The notes under the pieces: generated by a model
The model's database searches: none
What the model was told of the DNA's origin: nothing
What the model saw: the letters and a program-made list of their open reading frames with translations, nothing else
Part shown: positions 49,358 to 57,715 of the stretch, piece after piece
Layout: each line of letters begins with the position of its first letter
Numbering within the stretch: the first letter of the stretch is position 1
Assembly: GCF_001667075.1 (NCBI RefSeq)
Contig: NZ_LZIL01000074.1
Coordinates: forward strand, 24,081 to 88,080
Source: Mycobacterium sp. 852014-52450_SCH5900713
GTDB lineage: Bacteria > Actinomycetota > Actinomycetes > Mycobacteriales > Mycobacteriaceae
DNA: 64,000 bases
Direction of reading: 5' to 3'
Made by a program: the position numbers and the translations under genes

Positions 49358-50514
49358 CGCTTGTCGGCCAGCCCCGACTGCACGAGCGCGTCGTCGATGA
49401 AGCGCTGCACCGGCCGCGAACCGAAGAATCCGGTGTGACCGCCTGGGTACCACTGGATTTCGGGTTTGCCCCAGTGCTCCCAAAGTCGGGTGACCTGGTC
49501 GCGTGGGTGCACCAGCCGGTCGGCGAGGCCGGCGTAGATGAAGCGGCCCTCTTTCGGCACGCCCGGGGTCAGCGCCAGCGGGGAGATCATCCGGCCGAGG
49601 GGTTTGGCCGAGTTCATGGTCTGGCGCAGGGCGGTGTGGCCGCTGAGGCCGGCGTGGCGGCCGACCAGGTTCACTAGGTCGACGGCCGGCACGCCCAGGA
49701 TCGCGCAAGTGAGTCGGTCGTCGAGGCTGGCGACCAGCGACGAGATCAGGCCGCCGAGGGAGATGCCGTTGACCCCGATTGCCGCGTCGGGCTGCTGCGC
49801 GCGGATCCAGGCGATCAGCCGCCGGATGTCCCAGACCGCTTGGGCGGCGCCGTGCACGTCGTCGAGCACGTCCTCGCTGGGGAACTTTGGTCCGCCGCTT
49901 GCTCGGGGGCCGTGCAGGGGGAGTACCGGTAGCACGATGTTGAGGTCGAGTTGTCGGTACAGGTGCGACGCATGAAATAGCATGGGGTCGAGCGCGGCGC
50001 GTCCCATCTCCGCGCCGTGGATACAGATCAGCCAGGGCCGCGGCCGGCGGTGCCGGAACATCAGGGCGTATTCGCGGTTGTTGCCGGTGTAGCTCAGCCA
50101 GCGGTCGCGGCCGGGTTCGCCATCGTGCGGCGCATAGCCGCTGTCGAAGGACAGCCGCTCGTAGTTGCGGCCCACGCTGCTGACGCGTCTGACCGTGACG
50201 TCGGTGAGGGGTGGAGGTGGGGCGAAGAACCCCTCGGGATTGTCGAGCCAGCCCTTGTTTTTGTAGAAGTTTTGTGCCGCAAGAACTTCAGCGTTGATTC
50301 GCTCCAGCGTTTCGGCGTCGGGAGCTCGGCGCAACAGGCTGAAGCCGGCTAGCAGGATTTCGTCGCGGAATGCCTGCGCGGCGAGAGCAAGGGTGGGCCG
50401 GGCGACCGGTAGCTCGTCGGGTTGACGATCCAGGTAGGTGCCCCACGCACGGGCGTAGAAGCCGCCGGTGCGGGTGAACGGGCCCAGCATTTGCGTCATC
50501 GGGTTGGCGGGCAT
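49354..50514 (-). CDS. Alpha/beta hydrolase
   Basis: A 386-residue hydrolase with a long N-terminal helical region (about 1-110), then ALMFRHRRPRPWLICIHGAEMGRAA (oxyanion region). The nucleophile elbow is NGISLGGL with Ser252, and acid and base are likely in AGLADRLVHPRDQ and YPGGHTGFF. The large N-terminal cap is unlike simple esterases. It starts directly after the P450 stop (no gap) and its stop overlaps the cyclase-like gene. The three should therefore be made together. Confidence 0.82.
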   Translation of the reverse strand: MPANPMTQMLGPFTRTGGFYARAWGTYLDRQPDELPVARPTLALAAQAFRDEILLAGFSLLRRAPDAETLERINAEVLAAQNFYKNKGWLDNPEGFFAPPPPLTDVTVRRVSSVGRNYERLSFDSGYAPHDGEPGRDRWLSYTGNNREYALMFRHRRPRPWLICIHGAEMGRAALDPMLFHASHLYRQLDLNIVLPVLPLHGPRASGGPKFPSEDVLDDVHGAAQAVWDIRRLIAWIRAQQPDAAIGVNGISLGGLISSLVASLDDRLTCAILGVPAVDLVNLVGRHAGLSGHTALRQTMNSAKPLGRMISPLALTPGVPKEGRFIYAGLADRLVHPRDQVTRLWEHWGKPEIQWYPGGHTGFFGSRPVQRFIDDALVQSGLADKR

Positions 50515-51768
50515 CTAGCCTCGCCGCGCTTCGGGGGTGAAGGTGACCGGCAGCGTGCCCAGGCCGGTCATGCTCGGGTTGCCCAGGTATTGGTGGACGT
50601 TTTGCACGTCGACTTGGTAGTCGGGGATGCGGTCGAGGACGGCCCTGACCATCACCTCGGCCATCAGCCGCGCCAGGTGCGATCCGATGCAGCGGTGCGG
50701 CCCGAGTCCAAAGGCGACGTGACGGTTGGGTGATCGGTCCAGGATGATCTCGTCGGGCATTGGGAATTCTTTCTCGTCGTGGTTGGCCGACAACCAGCTG
50801 ATGACGACTCTGTCGTTCTTTCTCAGGCGTTGGCCGTTGAGTTCAACGTCGTGAGTGACTGTGCGGCTGAGGGTTTGGTTGACGCTGAAGTAGCGCAGGA
50901 ATTCGTCCGTGGCGGTGCGGTAGAGCTCGGGGTGATCGATGAGTTGTTGCCTGAGGGCCGGGTGGTTGCCCAGGTGGTTGAGGGTGAGCGCGGTCTGGGA
51001 GGTGGTGGTATCGACACCGCCGCCGATGAGGTTCCACAAAATGTTGAGCAGCTGTTCGTCGGTGAGGCGGTGGCCGTCGAACTCGAACTGGATGAGGAAG
51101 CTGGTCAGGTCGTCTGTCGGTTTTGCTCGTCTGCTGGCCGCGTACTCGAGGACTTCTTCCATCATCTTCGGGACTTTGGCGATGGCTTCGAGGTACTCCG
51201 GGCTGTCCTGCGGGACGGCCATCACGGAGTGAAAGAGGTTGGCGTAGAGGTGCCAGTTATCGAGGGGCAGGCCCATCAGCTTCATGGTGAGGATGGCCGG
51301 GACCGGGCTGGCGTAGTCGAGAACGAGGTCCATGCGGCCGTCTTCGATCTTCTGGTCCAGGAACTCATGCGCCTTTTGTTCCATGAAAGGCTTGAGTCTC
51401 TGTAAGGCGCCGGGGGAGAGGAACGGGGCTAGCGCGTGCCGTAGGGCTAGGTGGTAGGGGCCGTCGACTTCGCCGATGCCCAGCGCCGGTTGACCTTCGG
51501 GGCGCGGGACGCCCATCTCTCCTTGATAGTCGACGCCGTCTTCGGCGTTGGGCTCGTACTTGTGGGCGAAGGTGTCGCCGTCTCTGGCCGTGTGGCTGAC
51601 CGCGTCGTAGCTGCTGAGGAACCAGAATCCGCCGTAGTTCTCATTCCAGGCGACCGGGCAGCGTTGCCTCAGCTCGGCGTTGATGGCCAACTCGTTGAGG
51701 TTGAACGCGTCGGAGTGATGGTCGAAGTCGACGATGGCGTCGTCGCTGACGTCGGGACGTGTTGCCAT
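50515..51768 (-). CDS. Cytochrome P450
   Basis: A 417-residue P450. I-helix GGGVDTTTS (249-257), ExxR as E289-FL-R292, and haem loop VAFGLGPHRCIG with Cys360. GEVDGPYHLALRHALAPFLSP is the C-helix region. It heads a tight operon with the alpha/beta hydrolase and tocopherol-cyclase-like genes, suggesting a pathway for a hydrophobic cyclic metabolite. Electron donors are encoded elsewhere. A VOC gene diverges 84 bases upstream, with an A+T-rich promoter region between. Confidence 0.93.
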   Translation of the reverse strand: MATRPDVSDDAIVDFDHHSDAFNLNELAINAELRQRCPVAWNENYGGFWFLSSYDAVSHTARDGDTFAHKYEPNAEDGVDYQGEMGVPRPEGQPALGIGEVDGPYHLALRHALAPFLSPGALQRLKPFMEQKAHEFLDQKIEDGRMDLVLDYASPVPAILTMKLMGLPLDNWHLYANLFHSVMAVPQDSPEYLEAIAKVPKMMEEVLEYAASRRAKPTDDLTSFLIQFEFDGHRLTDEQLLNILWNLIGGGVDTTTSQTALTLNHLGNHPALRQQLIDHPELYRTATDEFLRYFSVNQTLSRTVTHDVELNGQRLRKNDRVVISWLSANHDEKEFPMPDEIILDRSPNRHVAFGLGPHRCIGSHLARLMAEVMVRAVLDRIPDYQVDVQNVHQYLGNPSMTGLGTLPVTFTPEARRG

Positions 51769-51852
51769 CTGGTTGGTCCTCCACCGCGGCCGAGGTGCTT
51801 TTTACACTATCTTTGCATTATTACGCGCCTGGTTCTGCCGAGAAAGGCCACG

Positions 51853-52305
51853 ATGAGTAGTCACCGGACGACCTTCAACCATGTCGGATTGTGCGTCTCC
51901 GATCGGCAGCGGTCGCGGCGGTTCTACGAAAATGTGCTCGGGTTTCAGTTCTGGTGGGAGCTCGATCCGCCTGACGGCCCGACCTCCAAGCTGGTCCAGC
52001 TTCCCGAGCCGCTCGGGGTGCATGCGACCTACTTGGTGCGCAACGGCTTTGTGCTCGAACTGATGGACTACTCGAAGCGCCAGGTGCACTCCGGGGCGGA
52101 ACGCGTCATGGATCAGATTGGGCTGACGCACATTTCGTTCTCGGTGTCCGATCTTGCCGGGGCGTTGGAGAAGGTCGAGGAGTTCGGGGGAGCGGTGGTT
52201 GACGCGACGGTGACCGAGGCGATGGCGATGGTTCGGGATCCGGATGGGCAGTTGTTGGAACTGCTTTCGGATGGGTGGCTCTCGGCGTTGCCGGCGCGGC
52301 CTTAG
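51853..52305 (+). CDS. VOC family (glyoxalase-like) protein
   Basis: A 150-residue complete VOC unit: FNHVGLCVSDRQRSRRFYENVLGFQFWW, HATYLVRNGFVLELMDY, THISFSVSDLAGALEKVEEFGG and MVRDPDGQLLELL. His (NHVGL), Glu (LELMDY), His (THISF) and Glu (LLELLSD) give the four metal ligands of glyoxalase-I-type enzymes. ATG 51853 follows AAAGG. Divergent from the P450 operon and likely to share its regulation. Confidence 0.85.
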   Translation: MSSHRTTFNHVGLCVSDRQRSRRFYENVLGFQFWWELDPPDGPTSKLVQLPEPLGVHATYLVRNGFVLELMDYSKRQVHSGAERVMDQIGLTHISFSVSDLAGALEKVEEFGGAVVDATVTEAMAMVRDPDGQLLELLSDGWLSALPARP

Positions 52306-52664
52306 TCAGTGTTGCGATGCTGTTTTTGAGTCGGCTATTGCGACAGCCGACATGGGCTTCGTTACGCTCACTGGCTACTCGCCGGGTATGTCAGCCGTGA
52401 CTCATAAGTACTGGAATCGCGGATTCGAGAAAGTTATTTCCGAGACGAACTTTTGAGACAGCACGAGCTCGACGAAAGCGGCGGGTTCGGACCGCCCGCC
52501 CCGGTGTCTTAGATGTCGTCTGTTTCAAGACAACGTCGGCGGCCCTTGGCGGGCACACCAAGCGAAACTAATCTCAATCGAATCAAGAAGGGCTTCACTG
52601 GGTGCGACCAGGAGTGAGACGCTACGCCTGGCCGGTGGCCGCAGTTAGGTGATAAGAGCACTCG
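52306..52664. other. A+T-richer intergenic region at the edge of the third kinase gene
   Basis: 359 bases without a convincing gene. It contains a hairpin GGCGGG (52480-52485) / CCCGCC (52495-52500) that could end transcription, and several short A-rich runs. Base composition shifts here from the surrounding high G+C to that of the kinase gene that follows, so it may mark one border of transferred DNA. No integrase, tRNA or insertion sequence was seen. Confidence 0.5.
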
Positions 52665-54107
52665 TTATTCGAGCATGCTCATGAAGTGTTGCCACGTTGT
52701 CTTGTAAGGAGAGATCGCCCCGGAAGGGGCTTGGCAAGTAATCAGGTATCCGTCAGGCGATCTCGCCATTACCTCTACTCGGGGATCACACGATGTATTT
52801 GTGATATGGACCCCGTTCACATTCGTGGGAGTTTCCAACCACATCCAGTGGTCTTGGGAGAACATCGCGCAATACAGTTCTTTACCGGTGTTGACGTCAC
52901 GAGCGAGTTTGCCCAGATCGCTGCAAGAACTTCCACTGACTCCCGTTTCGGTTGGTTCGGCATATGCGGACGACATTGTGACTGTCGGCGTGGTCGCAGG
53001 CGGAGGCGGAACAGTGGCCGCGGCAGTTGGCGAAGGAGGCGGGGTCTGAGGAGTAAGGGTGGTAGCGGACGTCGGTTTGGCCGATGCTGTTCCCGTAGTC
53101 GGTGGGCTCTCAGGCTTCGGAGAAAGCTTGATGCCGAGGAAGGCTAATCCTCCGACCAGCACGAGGCTTACGGCAACGGCAATCACACGAGCCTTTGTTG
53201 ACTTCGTGTCACCTGAGTCAGCTTGCGGCGGCGCTCCTGTCGGGCCGGTAGGGACCGCCTGGGTGTCAGCCATCATGGTGTCAGCCTCGGATTGCTCCCC
53301 AGTGGTTAGTGTTGTCCGTGCAGCCTCTGCCAGGTCTCTCGCCGTTCGGTACCGCTGCTCGGGGTCTTTGGCCATTCCTTTCGCTATGACTTTGTCCATC
53401 GCCCGAGGGACGCCGCCTTGAACCATGGACGGTTGCGGGGGCGGCTCAAACATGTGGGCGGTGGCGAGTTGCTCAAGACTCTCGCCCGGGAAGGGTTGTT
53501 TGCTGGTAAGCGACTGGTAGAGCACACACGCCAGTGCATAGACATCGGCACGGGCATCGGCAATACCCTTGAAACGCTCTGGGGCCATATAGGCCCAGGT
53601 GCCGAGGGTGATGTTGCTGCTAGTCAAGGACGTCTCTCCGGCGGCCCGTGCGATCCCGAAATCAATCAGGTAGGCGAAGTCGTCTTCGGTAATCAGAATG
53701 TTGGACGGCTTGACGTCGCGATGCACCAAACCGATTCGGTGAGCGGCGTGCAGTGCGGTTGCGATCTGCTCGATTATGCGAACCGCATAGGCGGGTTGGA
53801 ACGGACCTTCGCTTAGCAGACCTTGCAAGTCCTGTCCCTGGATCAAACGCATAGCCACGTACAGGCGACCTTCGATTTCGCCGAAATCAAAGATGGGCAC
53901 TACGTGGGGCTCGTCGAGCCCGGCCGCCGCCCTGGCCTCCCGCCGGAACCTCTGCTGAAACACATTGTCGTCAGCGAGATGTATCGGCAAGACCTTGATT
54001 GCTACAGTCCGCTCGGTCACAGTGTCGAAGGCCCGCCAGACCTCGCCCATGCCGCCACGGCCCAGCAACTCCACCAGGCGGTATCGCCCGAACGGCGTCC
54101 CCTCCAC
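52665..54107 (-). CDS. Receptor-type Ser/Thr protein kinase with Cys-containing sensor domain
   Basis: A 480-residue PknB-type kinase. LGRGGMGEV loop, Lys38 (AIKVL), HRDVKPSN with Asp131, and DFG 149-151 with a full-length activation segment (TSLTSSNITLGTWAYMAPE) are intact. One membrane helix (about 307-325) and a Thr/Pro linker lead to an outer domain of about 85 residues with four Cys (SSCSDL, LYCAMF, TSCDPR, ITCQAP). GTG 54107 is preceded by GGGGGAGG. A sampled 60 bases (52801-52860) are only 32 G+C, so transfer is likely. The 271 bases upstream hold no gene. Confidence 0.88.
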   Translation of the reverse strand: MEGTPFGRYRLVELLGRGGMGEVWRAFDTVTERTVAIKVLPIHLADDNVFQQRFRREARAAAGLDEPHVVPIFDFGEIEGRLYVAMRLIQGQDLQGLLSEGPFQPAYAVRIIEQIATALHAAHRIGLVHRDVKPSNILITEDDFAYLIDFGIARAAGETSLTSSNITLGTWAYMAPERFKGIADARADVYALACVLYQSLTSKQPFPGESLEQLATAHMFEPPPQPSMVQGGVPRAMDKVIAKGMAKDPEQRYRTARDLAEAARTTLTTGEQSEADTMMADTQAVPTGPTGAPPQADSGDTKSTKARVIAVAVSLVLVGGLAFLGIKLSPKPESPPTTGTASAKPTSATTLTPQTPPPSPTAAATVPPPPATTPTVTMSSAYAEPTETGVSGSSCSDLGKLARDVNTGKELYCAMFSQDHWMWLETPTNVNGVHITNTSCDPRVEVMARSPDGYLITCQAPSGAISPYKTTWQHFMSMLE

Positions 54108-54378
54108 TTGAGCCTCCCCCGGCAACTCAGTCAGGACACAATAAGACTCTGCTACAGCACGTGGGCAGGAAGTTGATGCATTCACAGCCGCTGTTGAGGG
54201 CTACGAGCTCACAGGCTGGTAGGTCACGTAGAGCTGCAGCCGTCCGTAGGTCTGTGAAGCAGGGCGTACTCGGCGTGGTGTACCTATTGCCGTCTTCGCC
54301 GGCATGGGGCTGGGCTCTGAACACCTAGGCTGCCTTGGTGGCCAAGCGACAGCGTAGCTGGCCCTGGAAATGACTACC

Positions 54379-55059
54379 TCACCACAGGATGACGACGGCA
54401 TCGTTGCCACCTACACAACGAACAGCGTCAACGGTCCTGCCAGTGCTTAGGTGAGCTGTGTAACCAGCAACGCATTCCATGTCGTAGCTCTGCCCGGTAA
54501 TCGGGCTGTATGCAATCACTTCGGGACCACCGTTGCTGAGGTAGCTGCCGCGCACATTCATTGCAAACTGACAAGAGGTCACGCCTGTAGCAACTCCCGA
54601 GTGCCCATCAGGGCAGACAAGGAATGTCCCTTGAGTCGGGGGAGCTGCCACCGGAGGGGGAGCTGCCCCCGTCACTGGTGGCGGGGCTGCTTGCGTGATG
54701 GTCGCGGGAGGAGGTGCTGTCACGGTGACCGGCGGCGGCGTGGCTATAGGAGTCGTTGTATGAGGGACCGCTGAGGGCTCTGGCACGAGCGGCTTGCGAG
54801 GCTGCTGCAACCAGAAACCGAGGATTACAACGAGCGCGGTGAGGGGGACGAAGATCGCCGCCGCGATCAGCCCGACCTGCTTCCAAGACTGGCCCTCCCG
54901 AACCGGCTGGTCCTCCTGCTGCTCGTCAGACCAAGCTGCGGATCTCACTTCGGTAGGAGGCGCAAGCTGTTCAGTTTCATTACCCCCGGCCCCATCCTCA
55001 GACCACACCCCGGTCTCTTCCTCCATGGGCTCAGCGTAGAAGCCCAGAAACCCTGGCAT
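54379..55059 (-). CDS. Single-span membrane protein with orphan kinase-type sensor domain
   Basis: About 226 residues (MPGFLGFYAEPMEEETG; other starts possible). An acidic cytoplasmic region and one membrane helix (VGLIAAAIFVPLTALVVILGFWL) precede a Pro/Thr linker. The outer domain is FLVCPDGHSGVATGVTSCQFAMNV...GQSYDMECVAGY...VRCVGGNDAVVILW with four Cys. I recall such Cys domains at the ends of other mycobacterial receptor kinases and lipoproteins, but there is no kinase here. It lies upstream of the third kinase on the same strand and may share its ligand or form a complex. Confidence 0.7.
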   Translation of the reverse strand: MPGFLGFYAEPMEEETGVWSEDGAGGNETEQLAPPTEVRSAAWSDEQQEDQPVREGQSWKQVGLIAAAIFVPLTALVVILGFWLQQPRKPLVPEPSAVPHTTTPIATPPPVTVTAPPPATITQAAPPPVTGAAPPPVAAPPTQGTFLVCPDGHSGVATGVTSCQFAMNVRGSYLSNGGPEVIAYSPITGQSYDMECVAGYTAHLSTGRTVDAVRCVGGNDAVVILW

Positions 55060-55210
55060 GCGACGTTTTCGGACATCATTTTTCAGTCCGACACGTTTGC
55101 CGTGTAGGAGCTCAGAGGCTCCCATAGAGTCCTCAATCTGATCAGTCAGAGGCTCGGCCACGCGACGAGCGGTCTCTGCGCACGACAGTCGGCAGTCCGT
55201 CCGCAGACCG

Positions 55211-55774
55211 TCAGCAGTAGAGCTGACAACCACTCTCATCGATCAACAGAACAAACTTTCTGAACAGCACCTTCCCAACATGCCCAACACGGCTGGAACC
55301 AACAAACGCCGGGAAAAGCGGACTGTAAATTCGTCGGCGCGCACCGCGGACCACGCCGCCCACCACGGTCGTTCCCGGCAGCTCGGAGTTGACGTGCTCG
55401 ATGAGCAGGCTCGACTGGAATGTGTACGGATCCGGCAGCAACAGGTGCAGATCGTGCGCGGCCCGATCGAACCGGTAACCAGTGATCGGGCCTCCAGAGC
55501 TAGTGGGGACCAAGTTGAGCGCGAACGTCTCGGCGGCCAGGCGCGACGCCAGCCACATTGCCACTACGGGCTCGGCCTCTATCCCCTGGCGGGCGGCGAG
55601 GATTGCCTGCGCGATGCAACAGATCAGCACGGGTGCCTCGACCATCCGCTGTACCCCGTCCAGGGCGTCCACAGCCTCATCGTTGTGTGATCGGCATCCG
55701 AGTAGCACGGCGAGCGGCAACGCCTCACCCGCAAGCTCGTTGCGCGTGCGCTGCTGCCTCCACGCGGCCCACAT
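55211..55774 (-). CDS. Hypothetical protein
   Basis: A 187-residue frame whose residues look protein-like (APVLICCIAQAILAARQGIEAEPVVAMWLASRLAAETFALNLV), with no recognised family or signal peptide. A Ser/Gly turn PTSSGGPITGYRFDRAAHDLHLLLPDP follows. It overlaps poor-coding frames on the other strand and I see no strong ribosome site. It could be a real soluble protein or a degenerate one. It diverges from the lactonase-like gene. Confidence 0.45.
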   Translation of the reverse strand: MWAAWRQQRTRNELAGEALPLAVLLGCRSHNDEAVDALDGVQRMVEAPVLICCIAQAILAARQGIEAEPVVAMWLASRLAAETFALNLVPTSSGGPITGYRFDRAAHDLHLLLPDPYTFQSSLLIEHVNSELPGTTVVGGVVRGARRRIYSPLFPAFVGSSRVGHVGKVLFRKFVLLIDESGCQLYC

Positions 55775-55867
55775 GTGGCGGGTGCGATGGAAACCCTCGC
55801 TCCGATCCGCATCACGCCGCCTCGACTAGCCTCACATCTGGCTGCTACAAATCCACGAGGGGTATCG

Positions 55868-56827
55868 ATGGCCACAACGGGCGAGACCCGGATAGAGGTC
55901 ACCGGCTTGCACGCCATCGGGCGCGGTGTGCAACGCCCGGAACATGTTGTGGTGGCTGGTGATGGCCGGGTGTTCGCCTCCGACAGGGCTTCTGCTGTCG
56001 CAGAACTCATCGATGAGCACACTATTCGGCACATAGGCCAGGCCGGCGGCGAGCCGAATGGGATCGCTCTGGATCGCGACGGCCACTTTCTGATCGCCAA
56101 CTGGGGCTTGGGTGTGCTGCAGGATCTCGACCCGGAAACAGGCGAGATCACGGTGGTGTTGAGCGGACAACTCGATGGGCGCCCGCTGCGGTGGCTGAAC
56201 TTTGTTTGCGTGGATTCGACTGGCGCGCTGTGGTGTTCGGTAAGCACGATGGCGGACGATCTCATGGATACCATCGCGTGCGGCACCGCGGACGGGTTCA
56301 TCTTCCGGGTCGCACCGGATCGCCGATCAGCAAGAGTGGTCGCCGAAGGCGTGAACTTCCCGAACTGCATGGCGCTGGATCGCGACGAGAACTACCTGTA
56401 CGTGGTCCGTACGCTGGCCGCCGACGTGGTGCGGTTTCCGATCGAAGGCGAAACACTCGGTCCTCAAGAGCCATACGGCCCGCCCCTGGGCGGGCGGCGC
56501 CCCGACGAGTTCGGCCCCGACCACGGCCGGTTCCTGGCCGACCCAGAAACAAGCCGCCGCTGGGGGATGGCCGACGGATGCGCATTTGACGCCGAGGGAA
56601 ACCTCTGGGTCACACTGGTTCTCGCCAACAAGATCGTGGCCATCAGCCCGGACGGGCGGGCGACAACCGTGATCGAAGACCCCGACGGCGCGTTACTAAA
56701 TAGCCCGACCAGCATCGCCTGGGGCGGGGAAGACATGCGCGACATCTACATCGGCTCGATCACGGCGCAATACGTCCTCAAGGGCAGAAGCTCGGTGCCG
56801 GGCCTGCCGCTAAGCCACCAGCGCTAG
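55868..56827 (+). CDS. SMP-30/gluconolactonase-like protein
   Basis: A 319-residue six-bladed beta-propeller of the SGL family. Repeats include GEPNGIALDRDGHFLIANWG, NGxxxDxx-type NFPNCMALDRDENYLYVV and GMADGCAFDAEGNLWVT. Asn/Asp residues in these (PNG, PNCM, DG) form the metal site. Family members hydrolyse lactones or related esters, and no signal peptide is visible. ATG 55868 follows GAGGGG. Convergent with the SDR gene, 3' ends overlapping by four bases, perhaps in one sugar-acid or lactone pathway. Confidence 0.85.
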   Translation: MATTGETRIEVTGLHAIGRGVQRPEHVVVAGDGRVFASDRASAVAELIDEHTIRHIGQAGGEPNGIALDRDGHFLIANWGLGVLQDLDPETGEITVVLSGQLDGRPLRWLNFVCVDSTGALWCSVSTMADDLMDTIACGTADGFIFRVAPDRRSARVVAEGVNFPNCMALDRDENYLYVVRTLAADVVRFPIEGETLGPQEPYGPPLGGRRPDEFGPDHGRFLADPETSRRWGMADGCAFDAEGNLWVTLVLANKIVAISPDGRATTVIEDPDGALLNSPTSIAWGGEDMRDIYIGSITAQYVLKGRSSVPGLPLSHQR

Positions 56828-57669
56828 CCCGACGGCCCGGGCCTCATGAAGTCCGGCAGCGCCGCCCCGGGATCAGAAGGGATCATCGACTCGCCCAGCC
56901 CCCATAGCTGCCGAATGGTCGCACCGCCGTCGACGACGAGGGTCTGACCGGTGATGCGGGCGGCCAGCTCGGACGACAGGAACAATGCGGCGTTGGCGAT
57001 GTCATGCGCGCGCGGCGCCGCCAGCGGATTGATCCCGTTGACGTTGTACTCACCAGGCGGCTGATCCTCGTTGCCGGTACCCACATTCCCCGGGGCGACC
57101 GCGTTGGCGCGAATGCCGTAGCGGCCCAGCTCATCTGCGAACGTCTTCACCAGCGAGATGACGCCGGCCTTGGCGGCCCCGTAGGCGGCGTGGTAGGTCG
57201 CCGACGCGATGCCGTCGACCGACGCGATCGCCACCAGCGATCCACCGCTGCCCTGGGCGATCATGTACCTCGCAGCGGCCTGAAAGAGGTAGAACACCTG
57301 GGTCAGGTTGTAATGGATTGCCTTGTCCCACAACTCGTTAGTGAAGTCCTCGACCTTCGACCAGGTCGCCCCACCAATGATGTCGACGCACACATCCACA
57401 CCGCCAAGCGCCGCGACGGCGTCATCGATCGCCCGACCGACGTGCACGGGGTCGGTCATATCGGCGACGATCGGGACGGCAGTGCCGCCCCGGCCGACGA
57501 TCTCGCCGGCGATTTGCTCCGCGCGCTGCTCGTCGATGTCGATGCAGGCCACCGAGGCGCCCGCTTCGGCAAGCGCAAGTGACGTGAACCAGCCGTGGCC
57601 CGCGCGCTCGGGGATGTAGCCCGCGCCCGACACCACCGCACGCTTGCCCGACAGTCCCAGATCGATCAC
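56824..57669 (-). CDS. Short-chain dehydrogenase/reductase
   Basis: A 281-residue SDR. The cofactor loop is SGAGYIPERAGHG, longer than the classical TGxxxGxG. ADMTDP, VDIIGGATW (in place of NNAG), catalytic Ser in AIASVDGIAS and Tyr/Lys in YGAAKAG are present. A C-terminal extension of about 25 residues follows the usual LVVDGG end. GTG 57669 follows GGAGGT. Only 46 bases separate it from the coiled-coil protein gene upstream on the same strand. Confidence 0.85.
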   Translation of the reverse strand: MIDLGLSGKRAVVSGAGYIPERAGHGWFTSLALAEAGASVACIDIDEQRAEQIAGEIVGRGGTAVPIVADMTDPVHVGRAIDDAVAALGGVDVCVDIIGGATWSKVEDFTNELWDKAIHYNLTQVFYLFQAAARYMIAQGSGGSLVAIASVDGIASATYHAAYGAAKAGVISLVKTFADELGRYGIRANAVAPGNVGTGNEDQPPGEYNVNGINPLAAPRAHDIANAALFLSSELAARITGQTLVVDGGATIRQLWGLGESMIPSDPGAALPDFMRPGPSG

Positions 57670-57715
57670 GCCGACCTCCGTTGCGCCACAACCAGTCCGC
57701 GGCGCCACCGCCCAA

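Noticed and set aside
52346..52456. Short frames in the A+T-richer gap before the third kinase
   Set aside because: No ribosome site, no recognisable protein pattern and no composition support.
54108..54378. Possible gene between the third kinase and the orphan sensor protein
   Set aside because: 271 bases with only short unconvincing frames; probably promoter and leader sequence.
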